Below are positions 57,381-64,000 of a stretch of 64,000 bases of DNA, one piece after another. The notes below the pieces were generated by a model. It did not search any database. It saw only the letters and a list, made by a program, of their open reading frames with translations, and had not been told where the DNA came from. How positions within the stretch are numbered: the stretch's first letter is position 1; each line of letters begins with the position of its first letter. Made by a program: the position numbers and the translations under genes. Origin of the DNA: a virus; the IMG/VR virus record IMGVR_UViG_3300031239_000001, positions 62,001 through 126,000 of that record, one strand, 5' to 3'.

Positions 57381-58049
57381 TTATTGGGTCGGGTACGGGG
57401 TGCAAGTACGCGGGTCGACCATGGGGCGAGACGGCTGAAAATACGACCACGAAAAGTCACACGCCCATTGCAGGGTGTCTCCGGCGGAGCCGTGCAAGGT
57501 AATCCCGAACACGGAAGCGGCCACCGATGCCCAATCTGCGCTTGAGCGCTCCCCTGGAACCCCCGCCCCTATATCAATTGAAAAATCTGCCCCTGAAAGC
57601 TGGGGAGGCACTGCCGACATAATCGTCAACTCACTAAGTTTCTTCATCGTTCCGTGGTAGCCGGTCCCTGGGGTACAGAAAACGTTGTTCACCTTGAATA
57701 GGGCACGCTTCGTAATGAATGCCGGGTCCTTGCCTTCCGAAGATGCATGGCAGTTCACGACAACGTCAAGCGGGTCTCCTACTGCTGGCCTCGATGTTTG
57801 AATCCACACGGGTGGGTCAATGAACGCATTCCATAGTATGGGACATGACTGCACGGAGTAATAAAAGCCCCCCTTCGTCTGTGCTCCTATAGTGACGATC
57901 CCCCCAGCCGGAATACCGGACGATGCAGAAAAAATGTCGCTGGGGGTGCTCATTGATGTCCGGCACTCTTGCGGAGTTACGGCGGCCTGGGCGAATACAA
58001 CCCCGGGAACTAGTAACGACAGAAATAGGATCGCGATCCTGGTGTTCAT
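57381..58049 (-). CDS. Exported Cys-rich protein at the end of the spike operon
   Basis: The 222-residue protein has a classical signal peptide (MNTRIAILFLSLLVPGVVFA, then QAA). The mature part has six Cys in exported context, so disulphides are likely, and a beta-rich composition. ATG 58049 has TAGGAGA 6 nt upstream; an earlier ATG at 58082 would overlap the spike gene and put charged residues before the signal. It lies just downstream of the tail-spike gene. Function unknown; an envelope protein interfering with adsorption is possible. Confidence 0.7.
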   Translation of the reverse strand: MNTRIAILFLSLLVPGVVFAQAAVTPQECRTSMSTPSDIFSASSGIPAGGIVTIGAQTKGGFYYSVQSCPILWNAFIDPPVWIQTSRPAVGDPLDVVVNCHASSEGKDPAFITKRALFKVNNVFCTPGTGYHGTMKKLSELTIMSAVPPQLSGADFSIDIGAGVPGERSSADWASVAASVFGITLHGSAGDTLQWACDFSWSYFQPSRPMVDPRTCTPYPTQ

Positions 58050-58063
58050 ATGAATTCTCCTAG

Positions 58064-60145
58064 TTATGGGTTTCCACTGCAAACAACTTCAGTTATGCAC
58101 TGTTGTATCGTGATCACCTCGGAAGTCTGGGATTGAAGATGCAGAGAGATGAACTGCTGCGCGGTGGCCGAGTTCCATGTCGCCATGGTCGCGATCGTAA
58201 AGTCAATCGCCTTGGGACTAAACCCGGTCGTCGCCGCGTTGTGTGTCAGTTCGGAAGTTGCCACTCCCGCGCAGCTAGCGCCAAGTGGGCCACGTACGGT
58301 GAATTCAACGACTAGCCTCCCTTGGTCAGCCGCAGCCGTTGGGACGCTCGCATTCGTGAGTGTGGCAACGGTGGTGTCTGACGTTGTCCCGGTTGTTCCT
58401 ATTTTTACAAACCACGATCTCGTGCTCGTGACCCCCGTTGCCGTCTTCGACATCGTCACTGTCCAGCGGAACACCGTCCCAATCTGGAATCCCTGAGGCG
58501 GAACCCAGAGGAGCGAGCCTGTGATCAGCGTGAGCGTCGCCGCTGGGATTGCCTGGTCGGCTACACTGACCGATCGCGCGCCGTCGCGCCACCCACCGTT
58601 GGGGGTCCAGTCAAAAGCGGAATTCAACTCCGCCACAGGAACGGGAGCCCCATTCCCGAGCTGGTAAAGGTCCCAGTAGTTAGGCCCAGCCTGAGCTAGG
58701 AGGCGCGCGCCTGCGTTGGTAGCGCCCATGTTGCAAACCCCGCCGATTCCCGGGTCCCCTCCACGGAAGGTATTATTCCTTGAGGCCAGGGTCGCGGACA
58801 CGATCGAACCGTTCAGGCGTACCCCAGGTTTTCTGACACGGTTGATTGCTCCGTCATTGGTGGCATTGCCGCCATTGATATAAAGCTGGATGGTGTCAAT
58901 CGAATCGCTGTTGGAGAATTCTAGAGCTGCCGGCCCCCAAGTCGTGCCATGAGACAACTGGCCACCGATGAAAGTTCCACAGCAGGTATTGGCAGTAGAG
59001 CCTCCATTGAAACGAACACAGTAAGCATTGCCCGGGACCGCTTGAACGATATTAGAGCCGCTTACTGTAGTAGGAGTATGGACCACATCGTCGGCATTGA
59101 CTGTACATCCAGTAAGAGTAGTCGTTCCTCCACCTCCGGTGTAGTTAACCAAGGTAGGCATACCAGCGGTGGTCATTACCCAGATATACCCTGACGCCGG
59201 TAGCGTGTTTGCGGCGACGGTTAGCGACTGCCCAGACGCAGTAAGAACCACTGCCGAAGATGTGGTGATTGCGGTGGTTACAGGTGCCGGGGTTGCGGGA
59301 TTGTCGAGCTGTCGACAGAACAACTCGGTCAAAAGGAATCGTGTCGTGTCTTTGGCCTCAGTTGGTGTTGTGCTGATTCCGAGACGAATCGAACCCGCTA
59401 GAGAGTCACAAACGAAAACACTGTCAAGCCTCATTCCGGCGGCAGACGCTACCACCAGGCCATGGAGAGCCTGGTTTTGATCTCCATTGCGGCAGTCCAG
59501 AAAGATGTCACGTAAAGACGGCGCCTTTATCGTATTGATTCCAGTGGAGTTGAAAGCTAGCATCGCTCCGAAAGCGGTTCCCCCGTCAGAAGAAGTGCCC
59601 CACCAGGCCAAGCGGGTGCCGCCGAGCCGCGTGTAGTCTCCGACGTCGGCAGAATAACAGCTGCCAATCCCTCTGAGGCTAACCGGGCTTGTGAATATGG
59701 CACTGATTGGCCAACCATAAGAGTTGGTGGCCGACTGTCCGAACTCCACTACGGCCCCAGGAAAGGCGGCTCCGTTTAGGGTCGAAGTCATCAGCGTAAT
59801 GGCCGCAGTATTGTCTGTGCCGAAGCTAACACCACAAGCTCCGGAAGTAGTGGACCCAGCAGTCGCTGACAACGTCACTACGCTCGACGAAGTAAAGGCA
59901 GAAATGGTGGTTGTTAGTTGTGCCCCAGAAGCGCCAGCACGGGCCACCGTGACTCTCTTGCCGACATCCGTGGACTTGAATGGCGCGCTAGTCGCACAAG
60001 TCAACGTCGCTGATCCGGAGGTCATCGCACCATCGAACACTGTAATCAGATCGCCGACGAAGCCGAAGTCGTCTTGTGCGCTATAAAAAATCTCTCTGGT
60101 CAGTCCAGTCGAAAAGGGTCCAGCTTGGGGAGGGGAGAACGGCAT
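58064..60145 (-). CDS. Tail spike with pectate-lyase-like beta helix
   Basis: The 693-residue protein begins with DDFGFVGD, and near residue 110 has GTDNTAAITLMTSTLNGA followed by GAVVEFG. In many tail spikes these pieces form one compact block (GAVGDGxTDDTAAIQ) that opens a right-handed beta helix; here about 70 residues are inserted between them. The Ser/Thr/Asn/Gly-rich body to about residue 520 fits a beta helix, and the rest may be a trimer tip. Such spikes often cut or bind surface polysaccharide. Catalytic residues cannot be named. Confidence 0.7.
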   Translation of the reverse strand: MPFSPPQAGPFSTGLTREIFYSAQDDFGFVGDLITVFDGAMTSGSATLTCATSAPFKSTDVGKRVTVARAGASGAQLTTTISAFTSSSVVTLSATAGSTTSGACGVSFGTDNTAAITLMTSTLNGAAFPGAVVEFGQSATNSYGWPISAIFTSPVSLRGIGSCYSADVGDYTRLGGTRLAWWGTSSDGGTAFGAMLAFNSTGINTIKAPSLRDIFLDCRNGDQNQALHGLVVASAAGMRLDSVFVCDSLAGSIRLGISTTPTEAKDTTRFLLTELFCRQLDNPATPAPVTTAITTSSAVVLTASGQSLTVAANTLPASGYIWVMTTAGMPTLVNYTGGGGTTTLTGCTVNADDVVHTPTTVSGSNIVQAVPGNAYCVRFNGGSTANTCCGTFIGGQLSHGTTWGPAALEFSNSDSIDTIQLYINGGNATNDGAINRVRKPGVRLNGSIVSATLASRNNTFRGGDPGIGGVCNMGATNAGARLLAQAGPNYWDLYQLGNGAPVPVAELNSAFDWTPNGGWRDGARSVSVADQAIPAATLTLITGSLLWVPPQGFQIGTVFRWTVTMSKTATGVTSTRSWFVKIGTTGTTSDTTVATLTNASVPTAAADQGRLVVEFTVRGPLGASCAGVATSELTHNAATTGFSPKAIDFTIATMATWNSATAQQFISLHLQSQTSEVITIQQCITEVVCSGNP

Positions 60146-60663
60146 TACGTGATCTCCTCAATACGTGCGTTCCCCGTGGCGGATGTCCAGATTCCGTTTA
60201 TCTGGCCCGTGAAACACGGCTGGATGGCCTCATAAACCTGGTTAGGCAGAATAAGGATTGCTGAAGTCGCCGTCGCGGCAGTGCCCCTGCCAAGCCGAAG
60301 TGGAAATGCGGAGTCGTTCAGGATGACGAAAGACCGGCGTGCGGTGTTGCTGGCCAACAGCTGTACAGAGGTTAGCGAGGCAGCCACGGTAGATACAGTG
60401 GGATTCGTGGCAGACGCAGCAGCGGCCACTACCGAAGCGACGTTGATGACAGAGGCGTTACCAAGCCCAGCAGCAAGACCGTAAATAGATTCATTGGTGA
60501 CCTGCATAGGTTGTCCTAAGGGGGGAGCCGTACCAGTTGATTGAGTCACCCCCGAAGGGCCGATGATGCAGCCTCCCTGAGCAGAGAACCAAATCGTCCC
60601 CGTCCCCGAGAAGATCAGGGTGGGGGTAGTATCATTGAGTGAGAAACTCGCTGAGGTTGCCAT
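60145..60663 (-). CDS. Small structural protein of the spike operon
   Basis: The 172-residue protein is Ala/Ser/Thr-rich and beta-like; its C-terminal half (LLASNTARRSFVILNDSAFP, then LRLGRG) resembles small virion decoration or adaptor domains. GAAGGGG lies 9 nt before the ATG, and its stop overlaps the spike start (TAATG). It may be a spike adaptor or chaperone. Confidence 0.6.
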   Translation of the reverse strand: MATSASFSLNDTTPTLIFSGTGTIWFSAQGGCIIGPSGVTQSTGTAPPLGQPMQVTNESIYGLAAGLGNASVINVASVVAAAASATNPTVSTVAASLTSVQLLASNTARRSFVILNDSAFPLRLGRGTAATATSAILILPNQVYEAIQPCFTGQINGIWTSATGNARIEEIT

Positions 60664-60685
60664 TATCTAGTCCCCTTCATTATCA

Positions 60686-63463
60686 TTAATTGCACCAGTG
60701 GGAAACGATGGTGACAAGGAACACTACGACACCGGCCGTGGTCACGGTCCCCATGTTTTTTGCACAAATAGCAAAGTGTTCGCCGGGCTGCACGAAGATA
60801 TCCGGAGTCAAAATCTGGCCGCATTGGTTGGTAGGTATGAAACCTATCGCAGAGCCAGTAGGGATAGCGTGTAAGGACAAAGGCTTCCTTCGCGGTGCTT
60901 TTGTGTTAGCACTTTCGGCAGTAGCCAAAGAAGTGGCTGTGTGTCCCCAGGCGGCGGAGTAGTTGTATAGTACAGGGCCGCCAGTCAAAGCGGTGGTCAC
61001 GATTGCTTCTATCTTGATAGAGTCGATAGCCAACGTTCTACCCGTTACTGTGCTGGAGCCGGCTGGGTTCGTGAAATCACAAACGATACCGTCAGTACCT
61101 ACAGTCAAGGTCGGTAGGCAGGCAAACTGTCCGCCCAAGCCGGTGCCCAAAGCTGCGGTGGTGTTGGTCATTGCGGCGCCGGCACCTGCCGCCTGGTTGT
61201 TGGCCAAGTTGGCCGTACTCCCCTGCGTCTGCCCACCAGCTCCTTGTGAACCCGTATTGCCATTCGAGCCCTGAGCCTCAACCCACGGCTGGTTTAGGTT
61301 CTGCCCAGCCATGTTAATGCCGTACTCGATGACCTTGAAGCTTAAAGCACCAGAAGCAGCTGAGCCGCCGATAGCGTGTCTGAAAGAGAATGGACACGAA
61401 CCTGGACGGAACGGACGACCACTGGCGGCTGGCGAGTTAATTCGCCCCATCGACGTGTAGCCGTTACCGTCGCGCATGTCGAGCCAAAACACACACACGT
61501 TCGGGTTGATATAAATCGATCCGTCGTACTCCACACCAGAGGTGGGAACAAAGTTGGCGCCGCCGAACACAGTTGCAAAAGCAGATGTCAGGGTTTCTGT
61601 GCCGGCGTTGTTGGCGACCCCGAACATGCCAGAAGAATTCAGACGGAAGTACGCCCCGTCGGTAGGAGCGTAAGGTGTCGAGGTGGGCCGCTGGAAGCAA
61701 CCGAAGTCGATGGTGGTATTAGTGGCGTTCACCGTGCCCGTGAACATGAACTTAAAGTAGATGATCTGGGTACCCGAGGACCAGCAAGGGAAGAACCGCC
61801 GAGTAGAAAATGCAGCGCCGGTATTCGCAGTCGTGATCGATCCACCGTTGGTGGTCACTCCCGTACCTGGATAGGTCACCGTCATCGTGGTCGTATCGAC
61901 CGTATGTTTACCTGTGTTTTGGGCGGTATAGCAGAAATTCTCCTGGTCGAACACGTTGTCAATGCTGACACGTGCGCTGAAGTCTTCGCTGGTTTCAGGA
62001 GAGAGAATCCACGGGAAGCCATTCGAGCTTCCGGCATCCGACTCAGTAAAGTTAGTAACCCTTAAAGCACCAGACTTGCCAGTATTGAGAGGGTTCGTTG
62101 TGCCCGGTGTGTAGGCGGGGTAGAATAGCGTGGCTGCCGCCTGATCGAGCCCACCAGACTGTCCAGCTGTAGTAGAGCCTTGAGCTACTGCGCTTCCTCC
62201 ACCTCCGCCAGCCGTAACGTTCACCCTCAGCGCTCCGGTGGTGTCTAACGAAAGCGGAGAGGTCTGGCCGCTGGTGTATGTAGGGCTGGCGGTGGCCACA
62301 GCTCCCTGCATAAGGGGACCCGACTGGCCAGAAGTGGTAGAGCCCTGGGCTAGAGGCAGCAGGGCCAACGTGGCCTGCGTAGCTATGGTGCCTATGGTGC
62401 CGATGTTGGCAGTGATGGTGCCAGAGACAGGTTGAGTAACGGCACTCCCGTCTACCTTCCATGCTACAGTGTTAGGCGTGTTGCCGGGTTGTACAGTCCA
62501 GGTGCCGGACTGAGAGGCCGGGATTGCCGACTGGTCAGACGCAATGGCTACGGCCAGCGAGGAGGCCATGACCTTCTGGCCGAGAGTGGCGGGGAGCTTC
62601 CCCGACATGGTGCTGACGGTAGCGTCCAGTGCCAATGAGCCTGAGGTGCCAATGTTGGCAGTGACAGTACCGGAGATGGTCGGGGTCCCGCTGATCGACA
62701 CTGAGCCAGAGATCGGCTGGGTTACCGCACTACCGTCAACCTTCCAGGCTACGGTGTTGGCCGTGTTGCCGGGCTGGACTGTCCAGGTACCGGACTGGGT
62801 TGCAGCTACGGTGCCCGATACAGGAACGGTACCCGAAATGGCGACTGTACCGCTGACGGGCTGTGTGGTGGCCGAGGCGTCTACCCTGAGAGCGCCAGCG
62901 GTCGTCAATGATAGCGGGGAGGTCTGGGCGGTGGTATAGGTGGGCGAACCGGTGGTGACTGCGCCTAGGGAAAGTCCGCCTTTTTGTCCGCTTGTCGTGG
63001 AGCCCTGAGAGACCTGAAGCCCAGTAACGGAGGCGTCTAGGGCGAGGGAGCCCGAGGTTCCAATGTTTGCCGTGACCGTGCCTGTGACCGCCACGGAGCC
63101 CGTAATGGTAGTCGAGGTGAGGGAGACGGGGACCGTGTTGTTGGGGCTGATTGCCACCACGAGAGCTTTGTCGGTGGCGACAGCTGCTGTACTGGCGGCT
63201 TTGACAGTGGCAACGTTGGTGCCGTCAGTCAGCTTTGTCTGCTGCGTGCCACCGGTTAGGGTGGCGTCCAGGGCCAGGGTGCCGGCGGTCCCGATGTTAG
63301 CCGTAATCGTGCCAGAGACAGCCACAGGCGTCCCCGAGGCGATACCCTGAATGGTTATGACATCGGTCGAAGCGCTGCCGGCCGTCCCCAGGGCGGGCTG
63401 CTTGGCTGCGGTGGCTGCGCCCGTGGGGAGTACGCTCTGCTGCACCTGGGAAATTGTAAGCAC
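60686..63463 (-). CDS. Large repetitive tail-fibre protein
   Basis: The 925-residue protein has an N-terminal half (about 1-430) made of repeats: VSGTxTANIGTxGxLALDAT and GTWTVQPGNTxNTVAWKVDG, each present two or more times, with Ser/Thr/Gly/Val composition suited to a beta-rich shaft. The C-terminal half (from WILSPETSEDFSARVSID) is globular and could be the tip. It opens the unit 63463-57381 and starts with GTG, 5 nt after AATCTT. Repeats are also visible in the DNA, for example 62430-62520 against 62710-62800. Confidence 0.75.
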   Translation of the reverse strand: MLTISQVQQSVLPTGAATAAKQPALGTAGSASTDVITIQGIASGTPVAVSGTITANIGTAGTLALDATLTGGTQQTKLTDGTNVATVKAASTAAVATDKALVVAISPNNTVPVSLTSTTITGSVAVTGTVTANIGTSGSLALDASVTGLQVSQGSTTSGQKGGLSLGAVTTGSPTYTTAQTSPLSLTTAGALRVDASATTQPVSGTVAISGTVPVSGTVAATQSGTWTVQPGNTANTVAWKVDGSAVTQPISGSVSISGTPTISGTVTANIGTSGSLALDATVSTMSGKLPATLGQKVMASSLAVAIASDQSAIPASQSGTWTVQPGNTPNTVAWKVDGSAVTQPVSGTITANIGTIGTIATQATLALLPLAQGSTTSGQSGPLMQGAVATASPTYTSGQTSPLSLDTTGALRVNVTAGGGGGSAVAQGSTTAGQSGGLDQAAATLFYPAYTPGTTNPLNTGKSGALRVTNFTESDAGSSNGFPWILSPETSEDFSARVSIDNVFDQENFCYTAQNTGKHTVDTTTMTVTYPGTGVTTNGGSITTANTGAAFSTRRFFPCWSSGTQIIYFKFMFTGTVNATNTTIDFGCFQRPTSTPYAPTDGAYFRLNSSGMFGVANNAGTETLTSAFATVFGGANFVPTSGVEYDGSIYINPNVCVFWLDMRDGNGYTSMGRINSPAASGRPFRPGSCPFSFRHAIGGSAASGALSFKVIEYGINMAGQNLNQPWVEAQGSNGNTGSQGAGGQTQGSTANLANNQAAGAGAAMTNTTAALGTGLGGQFACLPTLTVGTDGIVCDFTNPAGSSTVTGRTLAIDSIKIEAIVTTALTGGPVLYNYSAAWGHTATSLATAESANTKAPRRKPLSLHAIPTGSAIGFIPTNQCGQILTPDIFVQPGEHFAICAKNMGTVTTAGVVVFLVTIVSHWCN

Positions 63464-63468
63464 ATCCC

Positions 63469-63474
63469 AAGATT
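63469..63474 (-). promoter_or_regulatory. Leftward AATCTT start-site box
   Basis: Leftward CAATCTT, 5 nt (GGGAT), GTG 63463. The rightward -35 box begins 5 nt away, giving the second copy of the divergent cassette. Confidence 0.65.
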
Positions 63475-63478
63475 GCTC

Positions 63479-63506
63479 TTGACGGATTCCAAGGTTCGGC
63501 TATCAT
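63479..63506 (+). promoter_or_regulatory. Sigma70-like promoter giving a probable leaderless mRNA
   Basis: TTGACG at 63479-63484 and TATCAT at 63501-63506, 16 nt apart; ATG 63514 after 7 nt. The spacer begins GATT, as at 39148. Confidence 0.7.
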
Positions 63507-63513
63507 CGACTTT

Positions 63514-63768
63514 ATGGCAAAAATGACCATCAACTCGACCACCCCCGAAATCGAACAAGCCCGCGCTCACTACTGGAAAGTCATGAACATCTGGCTTGCC
63601 CTGAAGGAAGCGCACGAGAGGCTTACCGCCCAGCTTACAAAGGTTGACGGGCAGGTCCAGGCGGCCCTGGAGGAGCTGAAAGAGGCACAGGCTGACCTGG
63701 CGTATTCGGCCGAGCACCAAGCAGCATGGGAGGCCGAGCTGGCGGCGAGAAAGGCGCGGGGAGAGTAA
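63514..63768 (+). CDS. Small coiled-coil protein
   Basis: The 84-residue product is helical from residue 10 to the end with heptads (LTKVDGQVQAALEELKEAQA). Its start is fixed by the promoter; the ATG at 63523 is inside. Its stop overlaps the next ATG (TAATG). Function unknown. Confidence 0.6.
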   Translation: MAKMTINSTTPEIEQARAHYWKVMNIWLALKEAHERLTAQLTKVDGQVQAALEELKEAQADLAYSAEHQAAWEAELAARKARGE

Positions 63769-64000
63769 TGGCCTGGATCGTATTCGCGTTCATTCTTCTG
63801 TTCTTCGTGTTTGTTCTCGCCCTCGGTGCGATGTTTAGTCGCTACCGAAAATTCGGAGGGGTTCTCGGCATAGTCCTGTCGCTTTTCTTGCTCTTGCGGC
63901 CCATCGGGGCGATCGCTGGGTTCGTGATCGGCAGGTGCTATCAGATGGATGCTATTGAAGCAGTAGAGCTGCGGGCGTTGAAAGCTGACTCTCTGCCCCC
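63768..64000 (+). CDS. Membrane protein, 3' end cut by window edge
   Basis: The frame is open to the right edge (at least 77 residues). Two membrane segments are visible: WIVFAFILLFFVFVLALGAM and a second starting GGVLGIVLSLFLLLRPIGAI. The part after them is polar and helical (MDAIEAVELRALKADSL). A small integral membrane protein of the inner membrane; function unknown. Confidence 0.6.
   Translation, partial: MAWIVFAFILLFFVFVLALGAMFSRYRKFGGVLGIVLSLFLLLRPIGAIAGFVIGRCYQMDAIEAVELRALKADSLP

Noticed and set aside
1-64000. tRNA genes, CRISPR arrays, insertion sequences, integrase or attachment sites
   Set aside because: I saw no cloverleaf with a TTC loop and acceptor stem, no spaced repeats, no transposase or integrase motifs. 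Reading by eye could miss a tRNA.

Overview
The window is a stretch of a large tailed bacteriophage genome of myovirus type. The evidence is a full phage replication and nucleotide-metabolism block followed by baseplate, tail-fibre and tail-spike genes, with very tight packing and many ATGA or TAATG start/stop overlaps. No terminase, portal or major capsid gene lies here, so the genome continues on both sides. The host cannot be named. Two lipoboxes ending LAAC/AACGG point to a Gram-negative, and the HSATL/VLIAGG-type kelch repeats recall myxobacterial proteins, but this is only a hint.

Region 1 (1-18036, all rightward) is the replication core. It has a zinc-ribbon/metallophosphoesterase protein, a DNA polymerase III alpha subunit split into two overlapping genes, a likely ssDNA-binding protein, a coiled-coil protein that may be a recombination mediator, a RecA-type recombinase, a DnaG-type primase, a DnaB-type helicase, a ClpP-like protease and a B12-dependent (class II) ribonucleotide reductase. 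Region 2 (18039-25371, rightward) starts at its own promoter. It carries a T4-type RNA ligase, dUTPase, a 5'-3' exonuclease, ThyX, a second metallophosphoesterase and a run of small Cys-rich or coiled-coil proteins.

Region 3 (25368-63463) is mosaic. Large structural genes point leftward: three fibre or spike clusters, a T4-like lysozyme, a glycosyltransferase, two giant baseplate proteins carrying kelch repeats, and a LysM-gp25 baseplate protein. Islands of small rightward genes sit between them: two paralogous lipoproteins, coiled-coil proteins, zinc-ribbon proteins and membrane proteins. Opposing units converge with touching or overlapping stop codons and no space for terminators.

The most striking feature is the promoter organisation. 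Seven of the eight leftward units begin with (A/G-)TCTT-type boxes, mainly AATCTT, placed exactly 5 nt before an ATG or GTG with no Shine-Dalgarno; the eighth is a close variant one base longer. Five rightward units begin with a sigma70-like promoter (TTGAC[A/G]-N16-TAT..., one with N17) whose -10 box ends only 6-7 nt before the start codon. Both arrangements predict leaderless mRNAs. At two loci the two promoter types form nearly the same back-to-back cassette of about 55 bp. Genes inside operons use ordinary Shine-Dalgarno sites or stop/start overlaps. I infer that the rightward class is read by host-type RNA polymerase, probably early, and the leftward class by a modified or phage-encoded polymerase, probably late.
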